From Flavobacterium suaedae (lineage in GTDB: Bacteria > Bacteroidota > Bacteroidia > Flavobacteriales > Flavobacteriaceae), in NCBI RefSeq assembly GCF_014642915.1, contig NZ_BMJE01000003.1, positions 1 through 64,000 of the forward strand: DNA of 64,000 bases, given 5' to 3'. Positions 43,344 through 52,099 of the stretch are shown here, in pieces. The notes below the pieces were generated by a model. That model made no database searches. It was not told the DNA's origin and worked only from the letters and a program-made list of their open reading frames with translations. The position numbers were made by a program, and so were the translations under genes. Within the stretch, counting starts at the first letter, position 1. Every line of letters starts with the position of its first letter.

Positions 43344-44909
43344 ATGCGCAACCTTTTGTTTTTATTTTTATCAGGTTTTGTATTATTACTGGCTTCTTGC
43401 CGTAATGACTTTGAGTTTGAACCAAACACCGGAGGTCTTGGTTTCTCTAAAGATACCGTTTACTTAGACACTGTTTTTACAAACATAGGTTCAAGTACAT
43501 ATACGCTTAAAGTATACAACAACAGTGATAAGGATATTAACATACCAAGTGTTAGGCTTGGTGAAGGAGAGGAATCAAAATATCGCCTGATGGTAGACGG
43601 TATACCGGGCAGAGTATTCAATAATGTAGAGCTTTTAGCGAAAGACAGCATGTTTGTTTTTATAGAAACTACTATTGATTACAGCGAATATGCCAACGAA
43701 AACTCTAATTTTCTTTATACCGATAAAATTGAATTTGATACAGGAGCTAACTATCAAAAAGTAGAACTGGTAACGCTGGTACAGGATGCCGTTTTTATAA
43801 AACCTGATAGACCTTTGCCTACTGATATGAAAGAGACGCTTACCATTAGCGGGCAACCGTCAGATATACAAGGGCATGAATTAACCACACCCGAAGAACT
43901 AAATTGGACAAACGAAAAACCTTATGTAATATACGGCTACGCCTTAGTACCAAATGGCGCTACGCTTACTGTAGATGCAGGGGCTAGAGTGCATTTTCAT
44001 GCGGAGTCCGGTATAATTGTAGATGATACGGGGACTTTAAAAATTAACGGAGACATATCAGCTACCGAAGCACTTGAAAATGAAGTAATTTTTGAAGGTG
44101 ACCGCTTAGAGCCTTCTTTTTCTGATATTCCCGGACAATGGAATGGCGTATACTTACTATCAGGGCAAGACAATACTATTAATCATCTTACACTTAAAAA
44201 TGCTTCTGTAGGTATACTTATGGATAGGCTTTTTGATAATACTATCCCTCAGTTAACTATTAATAACAGTCAGATATACAATAACAGTAACTTCGGCATA
44301 CTTGCCAGAGGTGCAAGTATAGAGGGAACCAACCTTGCTATAAGCAATGCAGGACAAGCATCATTAGCCTGTACTTTGGGAGGAACCTACAGCTTTAAAC
44401 ATTGTACATTTGCGAACTACTTTAATAACTTTAGGCAAGTACCTGTATTAATAAACGACTACCAAATAATTGAAGAAACCTTATACATAGGTAATACAGA
44501 TGCGACATTCGAAAACTGTATTGTATATGGTTCAGGTAGTTTCGGGCTGTCTTTAGAAAGGCAAGCTGATGATGAAGTGGCTTTTAACTGTAGCTTCAAT
44601 AACTGTTTTATAAAAGTAGTTGATTTCAGTAATCAACTGGAAAACAATCCGCTTTATCCGTTTGACGGAAACGACCCAGCATTAGTACAATACAACAATA
44701 ACATTATAGCGGAAAGTTCCAGCCTAACACCTGAATTTATTAATCCTGGCGAAAACAACTTGCATTTAGGAGAAGAATCTCCCGCTATAGATGCTGCTGT
44801 AAATATTAATATCCCTATCGATCTTAGTGGTAATGCAAGACCAAACCCAACTACAGGCATACCGGATATAGGAGCATATGAATACTACTTTACAGAATCG
44901 GAAGAATAA
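43344..44909 (+). CDS. Right-handed parallel beta-helix lipoprotein
   Basis: This 521-aa lipoprotein has the lipobox LASC at about residue 19. An N-terminal Ig-like domain (VYLDTVFTNIGSSTYTLKVYN) is followed by a beta-helix with repeated IxIxN rungs (GTLKINGDIS, NTINHLTLKNASVGI, LTINNSQIYNNSNFGI). The C-terminal ARPNPTTGIPDIGAYEY is typical of choice-of-anchor Q proteins. It is probably displayed on the cell surface. The function is unknown. Confidence 0.78.
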   Translation: MRNLLFLFLSGFVLLLASCRNDFEFEPNTGGLGFSKDTVYLDTVFTNIGSSTYTLKVYNNSDKDINIPSVRLGEGEESKYRLMVDGIPGRVFNNVELLAKDSMFVFIETTIDYSEYANENSNFLYTDKIEFDTGANYQKVELVTLVQDAVFIKPDRPLPTDMKETLTISGQPSDIQGHELTTPEELNWTNEKPYVIYGYALVPNGATLTVDAGARVHFHAESGIIVDDTGTLKINGDISATEALENEVIFEGDRLEPSFSDIPGQWNGVYLLSGQDNTINHLTLKNASVGILMDRLFDNTIPQLTINNSQIYNNSNFGILARGASIEGTNLAISNAGQASLACTLGGTYSFKHCTFANYFNNFRQVPVLINDYQIIEETLYIGNTDATFENCIVYGSGSFGLSLERQADDEVAFNCSFNNCFIKVVDFSNQLENNPLYPFDGNDPALVQYNNNIIAESSSLTPEFINPGENNLHLGEESPAIDAAVNINIPIDLSGNARPNPTTGIPDIGAYEYYFTESEE

Positions 44910-44990
44910 AAATAGTTACATTCACATTTTCAGAATATTATCTACTGATTTTTTTCATAATTTTACTTTACAAACTTTAAACTAACAATT

Positions 44991-45557
44991 ATGAAAAAAA
45001 TTTACAAACTACTTACATTAGGCATTTGCCTATTAGGTTTAAGCGTGTCTGCGCAGTCAGATGAGGAAAAAGCGTGGATGTTCTATATGACTCCGGGCGA
45101 GCCTCATAAAATGCTTGCTGAAGAAGCAGGTGAATGGGATTGCGAAATGAAATTCTGGATGGCTCCCGGAGCCCCTCCGCAAACATATAAATCTACTGCA
45201 GAAATTAGTATGATTCTTGGCGGACGTTATCAGCTTTCTGATTATAAAGGAATGATAATGGGCATGCCTTTTGAAGGAAAAGCTACCCTAGGCTATGATA
45301 ACGCCGAAAAGAAATATATTTCTACCTGGATAGATAATATGGGGACAGGGATTATGATAATGAAAGGAGAGATGAAAAAAGGTTCTAATGTTATACATTT
45401 TTCAGGTGAAGGAGTTGACCCGGCAACAGGTAAAAAAATTAAAATGCGCGAAGTATATACTATTATAGATGAAAACACGCGTAAGCTTGAAATGTTTGAT
45501 GACAAAACTGGAAAAGAAGCTAAAACTATGGAGATTATTATGAAGAGAAAAGTGTAA
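44991..45557 (+). CDS. DUF1579 family exported protein
   Basis: This is 188 aa with a signal peptide (ending SVSAQ). The DUF1579 fold is evident from EEAGEWDCEMKFWMAPGAPPQTYKS, SMILGGRYQLSDYKG and GYDNAEKKYISTWIDNMGTGI. This family is widespread and has no known function. A terminator follows at 45583. Confidence 0.85.
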   Translation: MKKIYKLLTLGICLLGLSVSAQSDEEKAWMFYMTPGEPHKMLAEEAGEWDCEMKFWMAPGAPPQTYKSTAEISMILGGRYQLSDYKGMIMGMPFEGKATLGYDNAEKKYISTWIDNMGTGIMIMKGEMKKGSNVIHFSGEGVDPATGKKIKMREVYTIIDENTRKLEMFDDKTGKEAKTMEIIMKRKV

Positions 45558-45582
45558 CTTATATTCTTATTCTCAAAAACAG

Positions 45583-45610
45583 AAAATCGGCTATCAAGTC
45601 GATTTTTTTA
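45583..45610 (+). terminator. Intrinsic terminator
   Basis: AAATCG and CGATTT flank a 9-nt loop and are followed by a T-run to 45610. It ends the DUF1579 gene. Confidence 0.75.
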
Positions 45611-45632
45611 TTCTACTTAACTTAAACATTTA

Positions 45633-46010
45633 ATGGAAAAACAGCATCAACTTTTATCACAATACATATTTTATGAGGAAGAAACTTTTGAAGAATTTTT
45701 ACAACGCTATGAAGGTTATGGTAAAGCCTTATATTTTGAAATTAAAAGAAAGTTACCACATATATATAAACACCTAACTTTTTTAAAAGCAGTAGATAGA
45801 AAGCCTAATTACTATTGGACTATAGATACTGAAGATAGTTACTGCATTTTTGATGACGGAAACAAAACTGTTTGTATGGCTTTAGATTACTATGGTGTAA
45901 TATGCATATGGAATTATGACGGTATACGTTATGAAACCGGAGACTGGGATGAAGAATTAGAAGAAAAAGCAGTAGCAAAAGCAATAGATTATATTGAAAA
46001 AAATTTTTAG
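45633..46010 (+). CDS. Hypothetical protein
   Basis: This 125-aa acidic soluble protein has a predominantly helical prediction, with FEEFLQRYEGYGKALYFEIKR early and a Tyr/Trp-rich beta segment (YYWTIDTEDSYCIFDDG, ICIWNYDGIRYETGDWDEE). No family is recognised. It is monocistronic between a terminator and the purL promoter. Confidence 0.7.
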   Translation: MEKQHQLLSQYIFYEEETFEEFLQRYEGYGKALYFEIKRKLPHIYKHLTFLKAVDRKPNYYWTIDTEDSYCIFDDGNKTVCMALDYYGVICIWNYDGIRYETGDWDEELEEKAVAKAIDYIEKNF

Positions 46011-46081
46011 TGTATTATTTAATTTTAAAAAATAGTTTTACTTAACTAATTTTCATATTTCCGAATAACCAAATTAATACC

Positions 46082-46089
46082 TAATTTTG
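46082..46089 (+). promoter_or_regulatory. -7 promoter box of purL
   Basis: TAATTTTG matches TAnnTTTG, 30 bp before the purL ATG. The -33 element is weak. Confidence 0.5.
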
Positions 46090-46118
46090 CGGTTTCAACA
46101 ACATAACTTCCTATCTAG

Positions 46119-49100
46119 ATGATTCATTTCTTCGAAAACCAAACAAACACGGTTTTTGCGGTACAAACGCAAGACGAACTTTCGGCAGAAAACATAACTA
46201 AACTAAACTGGCTTTTTGGCAACGCAAATAAAATAGAGAAATCCGTACTGACGGATTTTTTTGTTGGACCTCGTGCGGCAATGATAACCCCTTGGAGTAC
46301 TAATGCTGTAGAAATTACCCAAAACATGGGAATTGAAGGCATTATACGTATTGAGGAATTTGAAAAAAGAGACGAAAATTTCACGGATTTCGACCCGATG
46401 TTATCACAAAAGTATAACGGGCTAAATCAGGATATTTTTACTATTAATATACAACCGGAATCTATTATTGAAATAGATGATATTGCTGCCTACAATGAAA
46501 AAGAAGGCTTAGCACTTAGTCCGGAAGAAGTAGATTATTTACAAGGCTTATCTGAAAAACTGGGCAGAAAATTAACCGATTCAGAAGTGTTTGGTTTCTC
46601 TCAGGTAAATTCAGAGCATTGCCGTCATAAAATATTCAACGGTACATTTGTAATAGACGGAGAAAAAAAACCTTCTTCCCTATTCAAACTCATCAAGAAA
46701 ACAAGTCAGGAAAATCCTAACGATATCGTTTCGGCATACAAAGACAACGTAGCCTTTATAAAAGGACCTCGTGTAGAGCAATTTGCTCCTAAAACTGCTG
46801 ATAAACCTGATTATTACGAAACAAAAGAATTTGATTCGGTAATATCGCTAAAAGCAGAAACGCATAACTTCCCTACTACCGTAGAACCATTTAACGGTGC
46901 TGCAACAGGCAGCGGAGGCGAAATTCGCGACAGGCTTGCAGGAGGTCAGGGTTCTTTACCATTAGCGGGTACTGCGGTATACATGACATCGTACTCAAGA
47001 CTGGAAGAAAACCGCCCTTGGGAAAAAGGTATGCAGGAGCGCAAATGGTTGTACCAAACACCAATGGATATTCTTATAAAAGCATCAAACGGTGCTTCGG
47101 ACTTTGGTAATAAATTCGGGCAACCGCTTATTTCGGGTTCGGTACTTACTTTTGAACATGAAGAGGACGCACGCAAACTGGGCTTCGATAAAGTTATTAT
47201 GCTTGCGGGAGGTATTGGTTATGGTAAGGAAAACCAAAGTAAAAAACAAAAACCTGAAACAGGCGATAAAGTAGTAATACTGGGTGGTGAAAACTACCGA
47301 ATTGGTATGGGTGGTGCTGCCGTTTCATCGGCTGATACAGGAGAATTCAGCAGTGGTATTGAATTAAACGCCATACAGCGTAGTAACCCTGAAATGCAAA
47401 AACGTGCTGCCAATGCTATTCGTGCTATGGTAGAAAGCCAGCACAATCCAATAGTTTCGATACACGACCATGGTGCGGGTGGGCACCTAAACTGTCTTAG
47501 CGAACTGGTAGAGGAAACAGGAGGTAAAATAGATCTTGACAAACTACCTGTGGGTGACCCTACTCTATCGGCTAAAGAAATAATCGGTAATGAGAGCCAG
47601 GAACGTATAGGGCTTGTTATCGGCGAGAAAGACATTGATACATTACAGCGTATTGCCGACCGTGAGCGTTCGCCAATGTACACTGTAGGTGATGTAACTG
47701 GTGACCATCGTTTTACGTTTCAATCAGCTACTACTGGTGCAAAACCAATGGATTTTGCTTTAGAAGATATGTTTGGTTCATCGCCAAAAACAATAATGAA
47801 TGATAAAACGGTTACTGCTAACTATAGCCAAGCAGAATACGACCAAAATAAAATACACGAATACCTTAACCAAGTACTGCAACTGGAAGCGGTAGCCTGT
47901 AAAGACTGGCTTACCAATAAAGTTGACCGTTGTGTGGGCGGTAAAGTGGCTAAACAGCAATGTGCAGGTCCTTTACAACTGCCTTTAAACAACGTTGGTG
48001 TTATGGCGTTAGACTATAACGGAAAAGAAGGTATTGCAACTTCTATAGGGCACTCACCTGTTTCGGCGTTGGTTGACCCTGTAGCAGGTAGCCGTAACTC
48101 TATTGGTGAGGCATTGAGTAATATTGTTTTTGCTCCACTTAAAGACGGACTGAAAAGCGTATCGCTCTCCGCTAACTGGATGTGGGCTTGTAAAAACGAA
48201 GGCGAAGATGCTCGTTTATATGAAGCTGTACAAGGTTGTAGCGATTTCGCTATCGAATTAGGCATCAACATACCAACAGGTAAAGATTCGCTTTCAATGA
48301 AGCAAAAATATCCTGATGGCGATGTTATTGCTCCGGGTACGGTTATTATTTCAGCAGCAGGTAACTGTAATGATATTAGTAAGGTTGTTGAACCTGTATT
48401 AAAACGCAATGGCGGAAATATATACTACATCAACCTAAGTAATGACAGTTTTAAACTGGGTGGTTCATCTTTCACTCAGGTATTAAATAAAGTAGGTAAC
48501 GAAGTTCCTACTATTACCGATTCGGCTAAATTTAAAACTACTTTCAATACCCTACAGCAATTAATTAAAGAAGGTAAAATTGCAGCAGGTCACGATATAG
48601 GTAGTGGCGGTTTAATAACTACTCTGCTTGAAATGAGTTTTGCAGAAGTAAACTTGGGTGCTGAATATGATTTATCAGCACTTAATGAAACTGACACTGT
48701 AAAAGCATTGTTTGCAGAAAATATAGCGGTAGTAATACAGGCAGATGCTTCTGTTGAAGCAGAACTTAATGCTAACGGCGTTAACTTTACCAAAATAGGA
48801 CAACCAAAAGAAGGTACTACAGTTACTATTAAAAACGGCGAAACCAACCTTTCTTTTAATATTACTGAAACTCGTGATACTTGGTTTAAAACATCGTACC
48901 TGTTAGATAAAAAACAAAGCGGAACAGAGAAAGCTAAAGAACGTTACGATAATTATAAAGTTCAGCCTTTACAGTATACTTTCCCGGAACATTTTAACGG
49001 GAAGAAAGCAACTTTCGACACCAGCAAACCGCGTCCTAAAGCGGCTATTATCCGTGAGAAAGGAAGTAACTCCGAGCGTGAAATGGCAAATGCTATGTAC

Positions 49101-49781
49101 TTGGCAGGATTTGACGTTAAAGACGTGCATATGACTGACCTTATCAGCGGTCGTGAAACATTGGAAGATATTCAATTTATTGGTGCTGTAGGTGGTTTCT
49201 CTAACAGTGACGTGTTAGGCTCGGCGAAAGGTTGGGCGGGTGCTTTTATGTACAACGAGAAAGCCAGAACCGCTTTAGAGAACTTCTTTAAGCGAAAAGA
49301 TACGCTATCGGTTGGTATTTGTAACGGTTGCCAGTTATTTATTGAGCTTGGCTTGATAAACCCTGACCACGAGATAAAACCAAAAATGCTGCACAATAAG
49401 AGTGGTAAACACGAAAGTGGGTTTACCTCCGTTACCGTACAGGAAAACAATTCGGTAATGCTAAACACATTGGCAGGCAGTACGCTTGGTGTCTGGATTT
49501 CGCATGGCGAAGGCAGGTTCAGTATGCCCTATGAAGAAAATAAATATAACATTGTGGCAAAGTATGCTTACAAAGGCTATCCTGCCAACCCGAACGATTC
49601 TGATTTTGATACTGCGATGATGAGTAGTGATGACGGTCGTCATTTAGTAATGATGCCGCATATTGAGCGTTCTATGTTCCAATGGAACTGGGCATACTAC
49701 CCTGAAGGCAGAAAAGATGAAGTTTCGCCTTGGCATGAAGCTTTTGTTAATGCCCGTAAGTGGATTGAAGAAAAAGTATAA
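46119..49781 (+). CDS. purL: Phosphoribosylformylglycinamidine synthase (large single-chain)
   Basis: This 1220-aa enzyme converts FGAR, glutamine and ATP to FGAM, the fourth step of purine synthesis. It carries the PurS-like N-terminus, the substrate-binding region (SQVNSEHCRHKIFNGTF, LKAETHNFPTTVEPFNGAATG), the AIRS-like ATPase domains (SIHDHGAGGHLNCLSELVEE, HDIGSGGLITTLLEM) and a C-terminal glutaminase (GGFSNSDVLGSAKGW, SVGICNGCQLFIELG with its Cys, ISHGEGRF). The length is normal for the single-chain form. It is monocistronic. Confidence 0.97.
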   Translation: MIHFFENQTNTVFAVQTQDELSAENITKLNWLFGNANKIEKSVLTDFFVGPRAAMITPWSTNAVEITQNMGIEGIIRIEEFEKRDENFTDFDPMLSQKYNGLNQDIFTINIQPESIIEIDDIAAYNEKEGLALSPEEVDYLQGLSEKLGRKLTDSEVFGFSQVNSEHCRHKIFNGTFVIDGEKKPSSLFKLIKKTSQENPNDIVSAYKDNVAFIKGPRVEQFAPKTADKPDYYETKEFDSVISLKAETHNFPTTVEPFNGAATGSGGEIRDRLAGGQGSLPLAGTAVYMTSYSRLEENRPWEKGMQERKWLYQTPMDILIKASNGASDFGNKFGQPLISGSVLTFEHEEDARKLGFDKVIMLAGGIGYGKENQSKKQKPETGDKVVILGGENYRIGMGGAAVSSADTGEFSSGIELNAIQRSNPEMQKRAANAIRAMVESQHNPIVSIHDHGAGGHLNCLSELVEETGGKIDLDKLPVGDPTLSAKEIIGNESQERIGLVIGEKDIDTLQRIADRERSPMYTVGDVTGDHRFTFQSATTGAKPMDFALEDMFGSSPKTIMNDKTVTANYSQAEYDQNKIHEYLNQVLQLEAVACKDWLTNKVDRCVGGKVAKQQCAGPLQLPLNNVGVMALDYNGKEGIATSIGHSPVSALVDPVAGSRNSIGEALSNIVFAPLKDGLKSVSLSANWMWACKNEGEDARLYEAVQGCSDFAIELGINIPTGKDSLSMKQKYPDGDVIAPGTVIISAAGNCNDISKVVEPVLKRNGGNIYYINLSNDSFKLGGSSFTQVLNKVGNEVPTITDSAKFKTTFNTLQQLIKEGKIAAGHDIGSGGLITTLLEMSFAEVNLGAEYDLSALNETDTVKALFAENIAVVIQADASVEAELNANGVNFTKIGQPKEGTTVTIKNGETNLSFNITETRDTWFKTSYLLDKKQSGTEKAKERYDNYKVQPLQYTFPEHFNGKKATFDTSKPRPKAAIIREKGSNSEREMANAMYLAGFDVKDVHMTDLISGRETLEDIQFIGAVGGFSNSDVLGSAKGWAGAFMYNEKARTALENFFKRKDTLSVGICNGCQLFIELGLINPDHEIKPKMLHNKSGKHESGFTSVTVQENNSVMLNTLAGSTLGVWISHGEGRFSMPYEENKYNIVAKYAYKGYPANPNDSDFDTAMMSSDDGRHLVMMPHIERSMFQWNWAYYPEGRKDEVSPWHEAFVNARKWIEEKV

Positions 49782-49807
49782 GATAAAAGACGATGATAAT
49801 AGATTAG

Positions 49808-49833
49808 AAAAGCCTCCTAAACGGAGGCTTTTT
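49808..49833 (+). terminator. Terminator of purL
   Basis: GCCTCC (about 49811-49816) and GGAGGC (49822-49827) with a TAAAC loop and a run of seven T. Confidence 0.9.
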
Positions 49834-49860
49834 TTATTTAATTCATTAGGCTATCATCAA

Positions 49861-50319
49861 TTAATAATCGTAAAAAGTATTTCGTTCAGGTGCTATAATC
49901 TCACGCAATTGTTCTTTAGTTGCTCTTCGCATAAATGTATATACTTCAGTATTTTCTTTATACAGTTTTTGCATTAATAAATAAGATTTATGAATCATTT
50001 CTACACCTTCTTTAACGGAACTATACTTTGTTTTTTCAATATTATTTATCAACCATTTTTCAATACTTTCTTTATCACTCGTTTTCAAATCAGGTGGATA
50101 GTCTAAACCTTTTAGTTTAATTGAATTCTCTCTTAAGTTTTTTTTAAACTGCTTATAAGTTTCTGACTTTGTCATTTGTAAATAACTATCTACAGCCATT
50201 TGAAGTTCTTCTTCAGAAAGATCCTTTTTTACAGGAGGAAGTATAGAATCATTAGAAACAGATTGTGCTCCTAAGTTGGTAAAACTAAAAAAAAGTATAA
50301 ATAATAAATAATGTCTCAT
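49861..50319 (-). CDS. Exported helical protein, IIAPE paralogue 1
   Basis: This is 152 aa. The start at 50319 gives a signal peptide (MRHYLLFILFFSFTNLGAQ). An upstream Met at 50361 would extend into the neighbour. The mature protein is helical and ends with EQLREIIAPERN. Its helices align by eye with the neighbouring gene at 50343-51029 (motifs YxxM at the start, a WIxxNI helix and a final IIAPE). The function is unknown. Confidence 0.7.
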   Translation of the reverse strand: MRHYLLFILFFSFTNLGAQSVSNDSILPPVKKDLSEEELQMAVDSYLQMTKSETYKQFKKNLRENSIKLKGLDYPPDLKTSDKESIEKWLINNIEKTKYSSVKEGVEMIHKSYLLMQKLYKENTEVYTFMRRATKEQLREIIAPERNTFYDY

Positions 50320-50342
50320 CGGAAGTATATTATTTTTTAATA

Positions 50343-51029
50343 CTAACAAGTTCCTATACATTGATTAAACTGCCCAGTAACACTAATATATTGATTAGCA
50401 TGTGCTTGATATGCGCTCAAAGTAGCTTGAAGATAAACAGTAGAGTATGTAGCTGTTTCTGCTATTGCTAACGAGTCTTGAAGTATACTATCAATCAAAT
50501 CTAATGCACTATCACACCAATCAATACAATTATCTACACATGAATTGGTTACAACTGGATAACCTCCTGGTACTGTATCATTAAACTCAGGGGCAATAAT
50601 CTGACCTATATCAGATGAATCAGCTTTATCCATAAAATCATACAGAGTTTTATTTGCTGATATCATTGTATCAAGTTTACTAATTGAATTATCATATAAA
50701 ATTTCGAATTGTGAAATGCTTGTAAATGAAGTATTAGAAATATTATTTCGTATCCAATCCATCCATTCAGCTTTAGTTTTAAATGAAACTTGGTTTACTA
50801 TCCCTAATTTATTATTAAAATTTTGTAATCGGCATACTCTTGGGTTGCCATCATATCAATATACAATTGCTTGGCTATACCTAAATCTGTCGAACTTAAA
50901 GACTTTAATTTAAATAAAGAAGTTTCTTGGTTAATACCTTCCGAGGAAATATCAGTGTTATCAGTTGAACAAGAAAAAAATGATAGTGTTAACACACATA
51001 TCAGCATGGGTAATGTGATTTTTTTTCAT
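50343..51029 (-). pseudogene. Lipoprotein of the IIAPE family, disrupted by homopolymer indels
   Basis: The natural start would be ATG at 51029-51027. With seven A in place of eight after it, the frame reads MKKITLPMLICVLTLSFFSC, a lipoprotein signal. The frame then stops at ILIIN near 50806. Adding one A in the TACAAAATTTT stretch (near 50818) restores NFNNKLGIVNQVSF..., continuing to 50343 (ending GQFNQCIGTC). The total length is an exact 229 codons. The two indels are in A-runs, so assembly errors are plausible. If real, only the first 67 codons from the Met at 51007 would be made. It is paralogous to the 50319 gene and has five Cys near the end. Confidence 0.65.
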
Positions 51030-51226
51030 AATTATTGTAATTTTTTAATTAAATGGTATTCAAAAATATTAAAATAATTCACAAAACAAAATATTCAATA
51101 TTTTATTTTTATATTAAAATTCAAAACCTAAAGTATTATCAATGTTCACAGTAGCCCATTAACAATCTTCAAAGGCTTTCGCTTCTTCGGCTGCCATCCA
51201 GTAATTACTCTGTCATGACTATAAAT

Positions 51227-51250
51227 ACAAAAGCCTCCCAAAAGGAGGCT
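51227..51250 (-). terminator. Terminator of the PhnA-like gene
   Basis: GCCTCC (51233-51238) and GGAGGC (51244-51249) with a CAAAA loop. The T-run on the minus strand follows. The region 51030-51226 contains nothing I can identify. Confidence 0.8.
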
Positions 51251-51278
51251 CTTTATATATTTTAAATAGCTAAAAAAC

Positions 51279-51857
51279 TTACTGTCTTTTTACAAACTTG
51301 GTAAGGATAACTATTTGCTGTCCGTCGATTTTCCCTTCTATCTGTTCCACATTGTCATGTACTAGGCGTATGTTACGTACCGCTGTACCAATTTTTGCAT
51401 TAATAGTAGAACCTTTTACATCAAGGTCTTTTATAAGCGTTACAGTATCACCGTTTTGTAAAATATTACCGTTTGTGTCTTTATGTAATTCGGTAGAGGC
51501 ATCGCCTAAATGGTCGCCTGTTGCTTCTGCCCATGCTAAATTATCTTCATCCAAATATATCATATCCAATGCATCGGCAGCCCAGCTTTCGTTCCTGAAA
51601 CGGTTAAGCATACGCCACGATACTACTTGTACCGCAGGAACTTCGCTCCACATAGCTGTAGGCAAAAAGCTTTCCCAAAAGCGGCTGTCTAACTCTTCTT
51701 TCTTTTCTATCTGGTTAAAACATTGCTCTGTAATTAATATAGCGGTATCTGCGTTGCCTTTTGCAGGAGGCACATCATAAATTACTAAGTTTTCTGTTGC
51801 TCCGCTTAGTTCGCATACATTGCCACTTCGTTGTTTTAATTGTTCTTCTAATTTCAT
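51279..51857 (-). CDS. PhnA (YjdM)-like protein
   Basis: This is 192 aa. It has the PhnA/YjdM C-terminal domain: DTNGNILQNGDTVTLIKDLDVKGS and KIGTAVRNIRLVHDNVEQIEGKIDG, ending in QQIVILTKFVKR. The N-terminus has a partial Cys-containing segment (GNVCELSGA) where PhnA normally has a zinc ribbon. PhnA-family proteins are not phosphonate hydrolases by themselves, so the function is unclear. It is monocistronic, with a terminator. Confidence 0.85.
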   Translation of the reverse strand: MKLEEQLKQRSGNVCELSGATENLVIYDVPPAKGNADTAILITEQCFNQIEKKEELDSRFWESFLPTAMWSEVPAVQVVSWRMLNRFRNESWAADALDMIYLDEDNLAWAEATGDHLGDASTELHKDTNGNILQNGDTVTLIKDLDVKGSTINAKIGTAVRNIRLVHDNVEQIEGKIDGQQIVILTKFVKRQ

Positions 51858-52099
51858 TGGGAATAGGTTTTATAAGGTGCGCAAATATAACCATTTTGAA
51901 GCTAGTGAATAGTTACTTATTATGTGTTTAGATGTATTCAAAATAAAAATTACAAAAAAATACTAACTATCAACTACTTAAAAACCTGACTACTCAGTTT
52001 ATTATTCTGTAATAATATTTTAAAATATTGTATATAATATAACATATTGCTTTCTACAATATATTTTCCTAATTTGCAAAGAGTAAATCTTGAATAAAT

